64,000 nucleotides of DNA. It comes from Gentiana macrophylla (lineage: Eukaryota; Streptophyta; Magnoliopsida; Gentianales; Gentianaceae). Numbering within the stretch: position 1 is the first letter of the stretch; each line of letters begins with the position of its first letter. Of this stretch, positions 34,061-46,300 are shown in pieces. The stretch is taken from positions 1 to 64,000 of the forward strand of contig JAOBSW010000384.1 in NCBI GenBank assembly GCA_026214975.1, given 5' to 3'. The notes below the pieces were generated by a model, which saw only the letters and a program-made list of their open reading frames with translations, was not told where the DNA came from and searched no databases. The translations under genes were made by a program, and so were the position numbers.

Positions 34061-35308
34061 CATGGATACACAGCATCACTTTAGAAGTTTAATTAACTAC
34101 TCATTTTTTAGATTTGATGAATATAAAAGCAAATTGCAAGCTCTTGTTGCTGACACCTAAGAAAGATTAATCGAGACATTTGCTGAAAATCCAATGGACA
34201 CCATTAGCATTGAAAACTCTGAGATTTTACCATTAAGTCTTGCTACACAAGATTATATCGAAAGTGATGAAGAAATCACTCCTTTTGGAGTTGAACCAGC
34301 AAAGGACAATGCAATATCAAGTAAAGGAAAACAGATAGTGCAAAATGAAGAAGCTGAAATTGAGAACTTATCGATCAAAGATCATGAGGTAAATGCTTCT
34401 ACATCCAACTGTCACACTGCCATGAACAATCATAGAAATACAGATTTCAATGAAACCTTGGACATACTCATAAAGGAATTAGAGAAAATTCAAAAGAGTT
34501 ATGAGAATGTCAAAAAGGAAAAAGAATTGTTGAAAGCTGAAGTTCTAAGATTAATGCTGAGCTTAATTTTATCAAGGCTAGTAATGGAACTCAGGAGAAT
34601 TGCTCTACTGATGAGATAACAGAAGTAATAAACATCATTGAATCATCAGTTGATCCAATTCCTAATGTTCAGTTCAAACCAGGAAAACCATTTGGAGACA
34701 GAACAGGTTTAGGGTTTGACAATCAACAGAATTCTAAGTTCAGACCTAGTTCAATTGCACCTAAGTTTGTGGCTGCACAAAAATCGGGAACTCAGAAAAC
34801 TGATAAAATTGTTACAACTGACAAAAACATAGCACAGCCTCGATAAAAAACTGACGAAACTGTAAAATCAATTGGTGACAACTCACAAACTGACAGATTC
34901 TATAGAAAAACTCAGAAGGATGAAAAAGGCAGAACTGATCAGAGGTTATTCAATAGGACATTCAAGTCATATTCACCTAAGAATGACACCCATTCAAGGA
35001 ATAATAGATTCAGGTGGAAAGGGAGACTATTTCCTACTGATTAAGACTAGAATGGACCCATGATCACTCAGTACCAAAAAAATTTCAAGAAAAAGACGAT
35101 CACGTCAAAACAACAAAATTTTGTGAAAACCGACTTTACCAAGTCAAAAGATCAAGAAAGATATGTGAAAGAAATGAAAACAGTTTGGAGAAAATTGAAA
35201 GATCTCAAAAAGGATATTAATTCTGAGAAAAAGAAATCATCTTTAAGAATTAATCCAAAAACTAATCAGAAAGGACCCAAACAGATATGGGTACCAAAAG
35301 GCCTTTAA
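34061..35308 (+). pseudogene. E1 gag-like region, deleted and broken
   Basis: ATG 34,061 opens MDTQHHFRSL, and FRFDEYKSKLQALVADT ends at a TAA; the same frame goes on as ERLIETFAENPMDTISI. FDEYK plus the next 12 residues align with the gag starts of E2 and C. The middle is acidic, then coiled coil (LDILIKELEKIQKSYENVKKE in part). The end, NFVKTDFTKSKD to GPKQIWVPKGL at 35,308, is the normal gag end just before protease. No CCHC zinc knuckle is visible. It is shorter than a full Sirevirus gag. Confidence 0.65.
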
Positions 35309-35413
35309 TTTGTTTTAATTCTGAGAAAAAGAAATCATCTTTAAGAATTAATCCAAAAACTAATCAGAAAGGACCCAAATAGATATGGGTACCAAAAGGC
35401 TCTTAATTTGTTT
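35218..35413 (+). repeat. 98-bp tandem duplication at the end of E1 gag
   Basis: 35,218-35,315 and 35,316-35,413 are near-identical (AATTCTGAGAAAAAGAAATC, GGACCCAAAYAGATATGGG, ACCAAAAGGC). 98 is not a multiple of three, so the second copy is out of frame with the first. Confidence 0.9.
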
Positions 35414-35701
35414 TGCAGATAAAAACTGACTACTGAGAAATTATGGAAAGACAACTGAAAAACAGTCAACTGAAGACTGATAAAGATGTGGATAAGATCA
35501 AAGCTGAAATCTTACAACTGGAGATAAAACGCATCAATTGCATTTACTAAGCTACACTTGGCAGAAAAGTCGTACCCTACACAGATCTCAACTGTCCACC
35601 TTCTCCACTCACCACCTTTTTCGCATCTCAACGCCTGATGTAATTTATGACGAGACGTTTTAAAACCCACTCAAATTTTTCTAACTTCCAAATCTACCAC
35701 C

Positions 35702-35824
35702 TATAAATACCTTCGCACTATACTTATCAATTCTTTACACTCAGTTTATGCTCAATTCTTAGTCTGAAAAAATTATTTCTATCTCCATATTTTTCAAAAT
35801 TCACCCCAACAATCAGAAATTATG
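35702..35824 (+). promoter_or_regulatory. Putative internal promoter of the E1 third ORF
   Basis: TATAAATA at 35,702-35,709 is followed by TCTTTACACTC starting at 35,732 (offset 30) and the ATG at 35,822 (offset 120). E2 has TATATAA, the same 11-mer at offset 31, and ATG at offset 121. The arrangement is that of a Pol II core promoter with a CA start. It lies exactly where pol would have ended. Activity is inferred. Confidence 0.55.
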
Positions 35825-38800
35825 ACTTTCACCAGTGTTGAAGCCGGTATGATCATTTCACTAGATCAATATCTTGAGAAGTATGGAAATTCAGATCTTG
35901 CTAAGCATATCGTAAACAAAATAAGAAAAATCAAAGTTATTGAAGAAGTATTCAACATTACTCTGGAGAATGTTTGTCTGGATAGCATTGGCGATTTCTA
36001 TGAATTTGCAAGGACAGTCTTAGAAGAAGAAAAGGTCTACATAACCAAGGTCAATGAAAAGGAATTTAAGGTCATTGAGAACCTTATTGCAGATATCTTT
36101 GGTTTCGAGCAGTCTGAATACTCTTCTTCTATCAAATTATCCAAAGAGCAATGAGAGAAATTGTGGAAGGACATTTAAATTAAAGGAGATTCAAACATCA
36201 TTGTCAGGATCAACAGGTTTCCTCAAACCTGATTTTAGTTACCTGAGCAAGATGCTAGAAAATTGTGGAATTGGGAATGCAGGCAATTTTAGCAATCTTT
36301 CTGGCACCAAGTTAGATTTGTTGTATTTAGTATGGTGTGAATAAAAATTCAATTGGCAAAGATATATTCTGGACCAATTAGCAGCACAAGCATCTGATGT
36401 ACCGAAGAAGAAAAGTGACGTAAATGGCACAGAGGATCATTGATCACTTTGGAATTGCAAGGAGTGGATCAACTGTAGTTGTTGATGGTAAAATTGCAGT
36501 GAAAGATGAGAAAAACAAATCTGGAAAAAGGAAAGCTGAAGGTTCTGAATCTGAACCAAAAAAGAAAAGAAAGAGATCATCCAAGAAAGTTACTACAGAA
36601 GAAGCATTGAAAGATCTTGAGAAATTAAAGGAGAGGAAGAGAAAACTGGATGATTTGGAGAAAGCCAAAGCTGTTATAATAACTGAGAAGAGCAAGGTAC
36701 CATCACCAGTAAAATCAGTGACTTCAGAAACTGGAGGTCAAACAAAGAAACATAGAGCTGAAGCTGAAACCCCTACCAAGCATATTGCTGAAGATGCACC
36801 CGTTCAAGAGTTAGTTGAAGAAGTTCAAGCAGTCGTTCCATCACTACGAGAGTCGACACACTGGGGAACAAACCCTGAGAACTAAAGTTGATGATGAGGA
36901 AACTGATAGTGATGATGAACTGATTGGACCTGGTGTACTTGCAATGCTCAACTTGATTTCTAAATCAAGATCTACACCCCAAAAGTCAGTCTCAAGACTT
37001 GAGTATGAGGAATCAATTAGAGAGCTGGAAGCTTCACAATCTGAAGGCAAAGAAGCTGTTGAGATTGAATCTACCCTACAACAAGTCATCACCCTGGATG
37101 AAGAAGAAAATCAAAAGAAAATCGGCGAACTTGAGGAACAAAAGGAACCAGTTGCTGAACTGGAAATTGAACCAACAACCAAACCTAGTGAGCTTCAAAG
37201 TTCTTTGAACTCAGAATCAAATCGAAAAGAAGAAAACATTATTGAAGGAAATCTGGAGACTGAACAAGTTACCATAGTTCCTGAAATTGAAGCTGAATCA
37301 TCTATCATCCCGATTCTTTCTTGAGGGGAATCCAAAGAAATCAAGTAGAAAATCGATGAACATGTTGGGACTCTAGCTGAATCAAACTTAGAGGTTCCTA
37401 GAGAAACTGAAGACATCCTAACCTAGCTTGATCCTTCTGTCGATATTGGGAAACTAATTGAAGCTGACTGTAGAAGACTTGATGCTTATCAACATTGGAA
37501 GTTCAGCTATATCGAAAATCAAAGAAATAAACTAGAAGACATGTAAAGTACAGAACAATGGGTCTTTGATTTATTCAATATCACTCATCTATCTCAACTA
37601 TTCAGTTCTGATGAATTTCTGAGTAATGGATACTCATTGATAAGAAACAGTTACTGGAAGAAGTATGCTAGAGGAGAAACTTCTAAGTCTAAGAAAGATG
37701 ATAATGATGATAATGATGATTCTCAGGGAGATCCTGATTTACAAAAAGGGATTCTTGCCTCTCTTCAAGAAAAGGAGGTTGACAGAGGTATTGCTGAAGA
37801 GAAATCAGAAGAAGACAGTTCTGAAGAAAGTAATGATTCAGACCCTGAGCCTCATTCTGAATCAGGAAAATAAGAAGATGAAGAAGGCTATCAGTCACCA
37901 ATGGACAAAGAAGTCCTTGAAATAGCAAAAGCTGAAACTGACCAAGCTAGAGAAGAAACTGACGATGAGTTTGATGTGAAACTGTCACCAGTAAGGGAAA
38001 CTGATCCTTCTACCCTAGATGAAATAAGGAGACAATCTAAAGAGAGAAGGAATTCTGAAGATTACAAAGAAAAACTGAAAACAATCATTTCCACCCCACC
38101 TAAAGAAATTCAGAAAACTGAGATTGGTGCAAATATGCCTCAAGAGAAAATTGAGGAAGCAGCTGTGGCTCACAACGCCAAAACTGACAAGAAAGATGTA
38201 CCAACACAAGTTGAGTTCATTAAATACAATTTCAATGAGCTTGTGAGAATACAGAATGATGATATGAGCATCTTTGGAAATGTGTTGCAATCAATGGAAG
38301 AAAACAAGAATGAGAGATCCAACATGGAATAGAGATTGGACAGTGTCAAGAAGGATTGTCATGATACATTGATTGAAATCAGAAGAACATCAATTGAAAC
38401 AGATGCTAGGAAAACTGAAACTCAAGAAAGATTGGAAGGCATGGTTACTAAAGTACATGACAGGATGCTTCTACTGGAAAATGCCATGAGAGACTCGGTG
38501 ATTGCACAAACCATATTTGCATCAAATCAACAGCACTTAAATTCTTATATGAAAAGCTTAATTCCTAAAGATGATGTCAATAAGGGGAAAAGTCTGGACA
38601 TTTTAAAAGTCAATGCAGCTGAAATGCCTGAAGTTCTTGAAAGTATAGATGAGAAACTGGTTGAACTCAGGAAAGCCATATGAGACATGAATGACGAAGA
38701 AATGGAGCTGATTACAAATTTTTTTGAACCAACTGAGAAGAGACTTGTCTTGGATTCACAACTTTACAGCATCTTCAGAGAACTACCCACAAAGGAAAGT

Positions 38801-39184
38801 GAATCAAGAAAACAAGCCTTAGAAAGTATTCTAATCTTACAGAAAGTCCTTGTTCACTACTGGAATAAACTGAATAAATGGGAAAGAAATGGTACTCTAG
38901 AAAAAGCTGAGAAGAAAGTTGTAGGAGCTGAATCTGAGTTTATTGAAAATTTACTGAAGACAGCTACAAGTGAAAAGTTGAAGAAAGTTGTGTTTATGTT
39001 TGCAATTTTGTTCAAAAGTAAGTTTTTCGGAAAGCACAAAATGACAAATTCATAGAATATCTGGGCAAATATTAGTGGGATTGAGAGAAGTGAAACAAAT
39101 CTTGCCATGAAAGAAATTGTTGAACTGAATGACAAGAAAATTGAAGGAACTAACAACGGAAAAGAAAAGGAAGCTGAAACATAG
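35822..39184 (+). pseudogene. E1 third ORF (about 1,120 codons, several stops)
   Basis: The frame from ATG 35,822 (MTFTSVEAGMIISLDQYLEK) runs to the TAG at 39,182-39,184, ending NGKEKEAET. It is cut by TGA 36,152, a frame change around 36,160-36,890, and stops at 37,322, 37,349, 37,871, 38,330, 38,681 and 39,053. Most are single TGA/TAG changes inside otherwise continuous frame. The first 110 residues look globular. A Lys-rich stretch (KKKRKRSSKKV near 36,560) could be a nuclear signal. The rest is very acidic with long coiled-coil segments. It occupies the envelope-like slot of Sireviruses, but I see no signal peptide or membrane segment. Confidence 0.7.
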
Positions 39185-39328
39185 TTTCTTTTCATGTATT
39201 ATTGTATTTTAATACCTTGTACTCTGTAACTTAGTATCATCAATAAAAACTCAGTTTCTCAGTTCTTTGTGCTTATTATTATTTTTTCCTTATCTTTTTG
39301 CATCGCTTTTAAGGAGGGTATTGACATC

Positions 39329-39345
39329 ATCAAAAAGGGGGAAAT
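39329..39345 (+). promoter_or_regulatory. Polypurine tract of E1
   Basis: ATCAAAAAGGGGGAAAT directly before TGTTGG matches the strongly conserved Sirevirus tract. It primes plus-strand DNA synthesis. Confidence 0.9.
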
Positions 39346-41068
39346 TGTTGGAAATAAAATTTATGTTTGATGATTATTCATCAGTTATTATTTATAAATC
39401 CCATTGATGAAGTGTTATAACTAGCTGTTATAGTGCAGAGCAAAAATGTCTACATATTAATGTATAGGATTTAATAGAGTCTGATATTTGTATAAGTAAA
39501 TCAGACAAGCATCGTAATGTGATTCTAGGATCGAATCGAGAAAACGAGTAATCGACTTGATGAAACTATGCGAGTTCGCAATAGAAGATCAGAAACCGAC
39601 TCAGAGCACACCAATGTAAGCGAAGAAGGTAAGTTATTTGAGGATACAAACTCAGTTGTCTAAAAGATGAAGGCTGAGGCACCCAGACTCGGTTATCGAA
39701 GAATGAAGAACTGAGGGTTCAAACTCAGTTTATGAAGACCAAAGCCGAGACTATAAATTTAGAATTTAGGAAAGATTGTGATGACCTGAACTGACTCTAT
39801 AGATCTTGCATCAATACCTAAGATACATAAGGACAATGTTATCTTAGATGAATTATATTTTATGGTGTACTCTGATTAAGTCAATTATAATCAGATGAAG
39901 AATAGAGTAATGAGTTTTGAGAGAAGGGTAAAAACTCAGTTAATGCTCTTAAAGTCGAAAGTCGACTAGTTCACAGTAAAATCGATTCATGCTAAAGTTA
40001 TGGCGAAGAAGAATCGACCGTTATAAAGGAAACAATTTTATTGGATACACAGAAATGTCAGTAAGGACACTGACACTCAACAGAATAAGCAGGACCACCA
40101 ACGGATACAATAATTCAAATTCAAACGTTGGAGAAACCCCTATTAAATAGGTCACTTCTACCTCAAGAAGAAGTACGGAGCTCTAAGAATAAATTTATCA
40201 AGAAAAATTCTACCAAAGGGGAAAGAGAAACAAAAGAACTCCTACTATATGATTTTTTGCAAGATCAAGAAATCTTCAAAGTGTTCTTAGACATTGAAGA
40301 AAGCATCAAGATCATACACTTGAAGAAAAACCGAGGTTGAGCAAATCCTACACATCAAGAAGAAGAAGCTCAAATCACAAGTTGAATCATAGTTATTGAT
40401 TCAAGTCTCAACTTTGATTCTATTAAAGGTTTTAGGGTGTGAAACACCAAGAAGGTGTGATGGACAGTTGAGCTGCAGTCAGGAAGACTGTGTTTGTGAT
40501 GAGCTGGTGAAGAGGCAATACAACCCTTCAAGGACCAATGGTGCAAGCAGTTGCAAAGCAGAAATTATACATGTTCTATAGTTGCTTAGATAGTGAAGCT
40601 AGGGATTAGCCAATGACTATCAGTTTAGGACTTTTTGTAACCGATCAACATCAAAGAGTTCTAGTGGAATTTTCCTCCGCATCATAGGGGAAGAGATGAC
40701 TGACATGATTACACCACCTGGAACCTCTATAAACTCTGTCTTATTTACCTATTTACTTTACACATTCACTTATAGCATTATAGCTTATATCACACTCAAC
40801 AAATATAAGAACCTGAGTCAGCACATCATTGCATCATATTTCACAAACTGATAAACTCAAGTTTTATAAAGGCTTTAATAATCCGCTGCCGGTTAACTCA
40901 GTTAAGCATAAGTCAGTTTTGACTTACACTCAACTAAGTTAGCTTAAATCCGCACAAGTTTAAAGCAGAACTTAATCTGGTTCAAGATTCAGTTTTTGGG
41001 GACAAGTTTATCCACCCCTCCCCCCCCCCCCCTTCTAAACTTGTGTCAGCCTTTTCACGGGACCAACG
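39346..41068 (+). repeat. 3' LTR of E1
   Basis: 1,723 bp, starting TGTTGGAAATAAAATTTATG and ending ACCAACG (final A to G). It differs from the 5' LTR mostly by small changes concentrated in 39,510-40,020, where CAG/CTG triplets of the 5' copy appear as CG-containing variants. A C-run lies at 41,021-41,031. Confidence 0.92.
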
Positions 41069-41073
41069 GACTC

Positions 41074-41831
41074 TTTGTAGTGGAAGTTACAAACGGAAAT
41101 TCGATGCTATAACATTCATACATGGGTTCGTTATATAGTGAAAATGAGGTACCAACACGCAATTCGTATTGGCTGGGTGACATCATAGTTGGCCAACTTC
41201 TCCTTCTGTAAAAGTTCTTAAGGCCGACTTTGATTAATTACGTCGGAATTAAGGCTCGGTCGACTTAATCCTCAATTCTGATTGGTCAGATGACTCAATT
41301 ACATGCGTCCGGCTCGACTTTTTGCACAAGAAAAGTTAATTACACCAACTCTAATTAACATCTGTTAATTAGGCTCTAATTAGGCCTACTTAACTACGTG
41401 TGTCCACACTTTTCTAGAACGTTCTTCCCGCCTCAAATAATTGTTTAAGTAAAAATTATTTTTTGGTTAATTTCATAAAGAAATTTTGTCCAAAAAATTA
41501 ATAGTAGCAAGCGAACAGAACGGAGCCGGCCCGAATGTGGCGGAAGCATGCGTGTGGAATCAAGAGCCATCTAAGTCATCCCTCCTGCACAAAAAATGCA
41601 TTTGTCCCTTGGGGCACATCTATAAGAGCAACTCAAGTCCTTATTACTTGATTTTCAATCACCCAAGTTACCAATGTGAGAGAATGGGTGTGAGGTCCTC
41701 CCTTTTACTCCCTTCACCTACAACTTTTCAACCAACTTTAGGCATTATTTTTTTCTCATTCACCCGATATTCGAATTGAGTGATTCCAAAGCCAAACATT
41801 CTTCGTGAGTAGTATTTTAAGAAATAATAAT
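41074..41831. other. No gene recognised (right flank of E1)
   Basis: AT-rich sequence with TTAATTAGG/CTAATTA repeats near 41,330-41,390. The 41,486-41,779 reading frame has no recognisable family. Confidence 0.4.
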
Positions 41832-42305
41832 ATGTTAGAAAATCAATGTTGAACACAACGGAATTTCAAATTTTGATTTCCTTTCATCCAAGATCACTTC
41901 GTTTAAACAATAAACAAAGAGAAAGTAGATAAGGATTCATACCGGAATATTGATCCAATTGGATCGTCGCTTTATCTACGGTTGATGGTCCAAGCACCGA
42001 GCCGTCCAAGTGTCCGGCTTCTAGCAGTAATCTACACGAACAACCTTCGAAATCTTCAAAAGAGGGCTACCGAAAAAGTCGACTGCTAGGTCGCCTTTTC
42101 ATTTTCACACAAAACTCTCTCTCAAGAAATTGTTTTCCCAATATAAAAATAAGTTCATAAATCAATTAGATACTTGATTGATTATCTCATTAAGGATTTT
42201 TCTTTAATATTATTTGTGCCGTATTTTTAATATCTAATATTAAATAGTTTCCAAAATATTTATATTAACATCTAATATGAAAAAATATATGTATTCAATT
42301 ATACT
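41832..42305 (-). repeat. Minus-strand copia LTR piece, cut by the CACTA element
   Basis: It begins TGTTAGAAAATCAATGTTGAACACAACGGAATTTC (in part), the mirror image of the copia B LTR end (GAATTCCGCTATGTTCCCACGTTGATTTCC in part). Similarity continues into the AT-rich ATATTAGAT part. It stops at the CACTA terminus at 42,306. Confidence 0.55.
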
Positions 42306-42597
42306 CACTACAAGAAATCTGCATTTTTATGGCGTGCATTGCATGCCATAAGTTAGGTTTCATGGCGTGCATGAGCACGCCATTAAATCCCGCGTCGTAA
42401 AACTTAAAAAAAAAACACGACATGCATACGCATGCTGTAAATCCTCTTTTTTGCGCCATTACATGTTGCACCGGTAAAATAACTGGACTGAATTATGGCG
42501 AGCATTTGCACGCCTTAAAAGGATCATTCGTTTATGGCATACGGGTTACGCCATAAAATGCTTCCCGCCAAATGAATCATGGCGTGTTTTTGCACGC
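42306..42597 (+). mobile_element. CACTA (En/Spm) transposon, left terminal region
   Basis: CACTACAAGAAA at 42,306-42,317 is the canonical plant CACTA terminal inverted repeat. Subterminal motifs follow, each an imperfect palindrome near ATGGCGTGCAtTGCACGCCATAA, at about 42,330, 42,361, 42,416, 42,495, 42,531 and 42,581. Such repeats are transposase-binding sites in this family. E2 inserted in the last one; the region continues at 53,675. The expected second end (TTTCTTGTAGTG) was not found in this window. Confidence 0.85.
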
Positions 42598-44002
42598 TGT
42601 TAGGAACATTCTATTATGTTTTGATGATGGCCATACTAGCTGTTATAGCAAGCCTGAAATAAGTTAGAATTCTCCATATAAGTATTTACTTAGAGTCTGA
42701 CATGTTGTATAAGTTGAGTCAGACAAGTATTGTACTAGTTGGTAGGACGGCAAAGTAAAAACAGATATTCAGCAGAGTGAAGCCAGCCAAGCACCAGCAA
42801 AGAAGCAATGAAGACATTAATGGTCTGACTTATAACCAAGGAAGTCTGTGATGACCTTGGATAAGTCCAAGTAAACCTTTAAGTGATGAAACTTAATATT
42901 CAAATATGGTGTACATTGATCTCACCCCAATCAAGGATCAGTGAAGTACAAAGATTCTCCTAAATCAAGCAAAGAAGAAAGCGTTGAATCGGCAAAGTAA
43001 AGCGACCTTGGTGAGTGAAGACAAAATAGTGAAGGAAGATATAAATCGGCTAAGTCAGAAGGATCACTCGACCGTTCTGAAAACGGCGAAGTAACACTTA
43101 CCAGATCAGAATTAATATACGTTGAAGATTCAGAAGATCATGCATTAAATGCACAATCAATAGAGGATCAATCAAGGACGGATTTTCTGTTATACGTTTG
43201 AAGAAAGAATCCGATCACTGAAATCAAGGAGAATGCAATTAAGGGGGAATCATGAATAAAATCAAGGATTATTCCCTCATGAATATAGCCAACGGACGGA
43301 ATTTCAAAATCAAGGTTTTTCAAGGCTATAAATAGAAGGCATTGACAGAAAAACAAAAAAAGATCTGAAAAGAAAATTCAAGCTGAAACTCTGTCAATTT
43401 GAAAAGCCTTCTCTCTGAACATACAAGGATACATCTAGTGATCAACTCAGATATCAGAGGTACAAAGTAATATTCAGCACTGAGATTGATCAAGCAAGTG
43501 TGTGAAACACATTCGCATCAAGCGAACAAATCGAATCAGAGGCAACTGGAGAAGGAGTTGAATCTGTGATAGTGTTGAAGGATTTTGATCTCAAGGAGCA
43601 AAGAAAAGAGATCGAATCACTTGAAGCCATTGCGATCAATGAGTGATAGTCTTGTAGATTGTGAAGCTTGGGAAGTCAAGGACAATCATACTATTGTATC
43701 AGTGAAAACAATAGTGAATTCCTCCGATCATCACAGGAGAAGAGTGGATTAAGGGATTACACCACCCTGAACCACTATAAGCCTTGTGTCAATTTACTTT
43801 CTGCAATTTATTTAAATTGCCTAGATCATACCTTATATTTGTGATTGTCTAAACTGATTTGAAAACAACATAGTAAGAAGGGACTTATCCGCTGCCCAAA
43901 AGCTTTTAAACAAAAGAAAAGTTTTTGAAACTCCACTATAGTCATTAACCCCCCCCCCCCCCCCCCCTCTGACTATAATTTCACCCTTCTCTGGGACCAA
44001 CA
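42598..44002 (+). repeat. 5' LTR of E2
   Basis: It begins TGTTAGGAACATTC and ends GACCAACA. A TATAAATAG box near 43,327 (GGCTATAAATAGAAGGC) is the likely LTR promoter and is conserved in the 3' LTR near 53,001. A C-run of about 20 lies at 43,949-43,967. Confidence 0.94.
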
Positions 44003-44003
44003 A

Positions 44004-44016
44004 TTGGTATCGGAGT
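44004..44016 (+). promoter_or_regulatory. Primer-binding site of E2
   Basis: TTGGTATCGGAGT follows the LTR after one base. The consensus is TTGGTATCAGAGC; note the CAG to CGG change. Confidence 0.8.
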
Positions 44017-44139
44017 AGTGTTCCTAGTATCGTAACCTGCTTGGATCTAATTTACAGTAACAAGGAGATCACACATTTTCAAAGTAGTTTTCAAATCTAA
44101 GTTTTCTATACGTTTACATTTATATCTTCACTTGCACTT

Positions 44140-46290
44140 ATGGATTCCTCAAACTTTCTGTCAAAAGTACATGTTTCTAATGTTAATAATTTTGATGAAT
44201 ATAAAATAAGAATGATGTCACATCTTTCAGCAACTCATGAAGAGATGCTGGATGTAATTAATGATGGACCAATCAAAATCACTATTGTGGTAGGCACAGG
44301 AGCAGATCTAGGGAAGGAAATCGATAAACCTAAAAAGGATTACCAAGGATGACAGGAGAAGAGCAAATCTGGATTCTGTTGCAAAAGACTTGATTTTGAA
44401 GACCCTAGACAGCAACATGTTCATGAGAATCAAAGACTGCAAAACAGCAAAGGAGATGTGGGACAAGCTATCATTGATAAATGAAGGATCTCAAGAAGAT
44501 TAAAGAAAACAAATTATCTCAATTTAAAACAGAAATTTGAGAACTTCAAAATGAATTTGGTGAATCCATTGATCAAATGGACAATGATTCTCAAGCATTA
44601 TCGATGAATCGCAATGGCTTGGACACACATATCCCCATAAAAAGTATGCTTGAAGATCTTGAGAGGACTACGAAAGATGGAAGATCATAACATCGATGAA
44701 TCGGAGGAACAACAAATCTTGCAAGCACCGACACTCAAACCGATGTCCTAATTAAAAGCTCATGAATTCGAATTGAAGCGGTGAAGATGATGCTCCGGCA
44801 GAGACACACAAAATCATTCAGACCGGCCGCACTCAAAGAAAGTAACTTTGCCGATTGCATCAAGAAAGAGACACATGAACTTAAAGAACATGTAGCTTTA
44901 TTAGTTAAACGCTTTGTGAGTTCAAAAAAAAAAGCCTTTCAAAGGAAATTCATCATCAAACAAGAGGTCAAGCTCAAATAAAGAAATGAAGAAGAAAGAT
45001 GATGAATACTGGATGCTTCAAGCTGCAACAACAAGATGGTCACTTCAAGGTGATTGTCTCAAGAAAATGACAAAGATGATGGAAAGAAGAAGTACAAAGC
45101 ATCCAAAAGAGGAAAAGCAAGAAGTCACTCAAGGTTGAATCCAAAGATGAAAAGAATGAAGAATCATCGATAATGACACAGATGATAGCGTTGATGAAGA
45201 AGATAGTGCATACAATGAAAAAGCATGTCTATGCCTCATAACCAAAGAATTAGATGAAGATGAAGGTGATAGTTCGGATTAATCGAGGAAACAAGCCTAT
45301 GTCTAATGGCTAAAGAATCGAGATGAAAGCGAGGTAACATCTAGTTCTGTTCTCATCAAATGCATCCACATCTAACATCGCACAATCTTCTAGTCTCCCA
45401 TTGGATACAAAGAGACTAGTCCAAAATCTCATGACTAAATTTGATGAAATTGAAATGAATCATGAAATTCGGAAAAGGAATGCAAGGATCTAAGAAAGGA
45501 GAATAAAAGACTAAAGAAAGAAGCTGGATAAAGCAAAGTTTGAATTAACGAAGAAGGAGACCGACTTAAATGATCAACAAAAAGCAGATGATCATACATC
45601 CGTTATTGATGATCGCTTAAGAAACTCTCCCCACCGGTAAAGGTAACCACTCGCACCACTAAATGCACCGACTTACAAACCCTCAAAAGGTTTGGAACCA
45701 GATCCGGTCTTGGCTACAACAAATCGAGGATGAGAGTAGGAATAATGGTCAACACAATTCTAAATCCAGACCAACATTGGACCAAAATTTGAAAGGGACA
45801 GACCATAGTTCCAACAAATCATCTGCTCCGTGAAGTCAAAACCTAGTGTACTAAAACAGCAGACCAAATCCTCATTTCAGTCAACCAAGAACAATAGCCT
45901 TCTGAAAGGTAAAGGCAGACTTTATCCTTCAGAGGATGATTGGAATGTTGCACCTCCAAAATACAAGAGGAAACCATTCCATAAAATGCATCATGTGTTT
46001 AAGAAAAACCAATCTAGATATGTTCCTAGACACATGAAGCAAGAAAGGTTTCCTACTGCATATTGGAAAGTGAAGAAGGATGTAAATGCACCAAAAGGTG
46101 GAGAAATGTATCAGAATATCTTCAGTAAAAATATCAGAAGCTATTCTGCCATGCCTTATACATATGAAGTTGATGACTTCAACTATCCAAAAAGAAGAAC
46201 TTTTGGATATACACTTGGTATGGGAGGCATGACTGCTAACAGATATGGACCCAAACAGTGTTGGGTACCTAAACTTAATTTATTCATTTT
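44140..46290 (+). pseudogene. E2 gag
   Basis: ATG 44,140 opens MDSSNFLSKVHVSNVN and FDEYKIRMMSHLSA, EEMLDVINDG, almost the same as C gag. Blocks continue in changing frames (WDKLSLINEG near 44,460, EKACLCLITKELDEDE near 45,220). An intact piece at 45,830-46,290 ends GPKQCWVPKLN, the usual end of Sirevirus gag before protease. Frame breaks are concentrated in 44,580-45,800, where CAG and CTG are nearly absent. Confidence 0.75.
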
Positions 46291-46300
46291 GTCGGATATC

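Larger units (their letters stand above)
32064..41073 (+). mobile_element. Sirevirus E1, complete ends, no pol
   Basis: The element proper is 32,069-41,068, between perfect 5-bp target duplications GACTC at 32,064-32,068 and 41,069-41,073. The LTRs are 1,757 and 1,723 bp. A primer-binding site (33,827-33,839) and the Sirevirus polypurine tract ATCAAAAAGGGGGAAAT (39,329-39,345) are present. The inside holds a gag-like region (34,061-35,308) and a long third ORF (35,822-39,184). Protease, integrase, reverse transcriptase and RNase H are absent, although the phrase that precedes protease in this group (QIWVPKG) is there. It can only have moved with help from another element. Confidence 0.93.

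Noticed and set aside
41486..41779. A 97-residue open frame right of E1
   Set aside because: No recognisable domain; lies in transposon-flank sequence.
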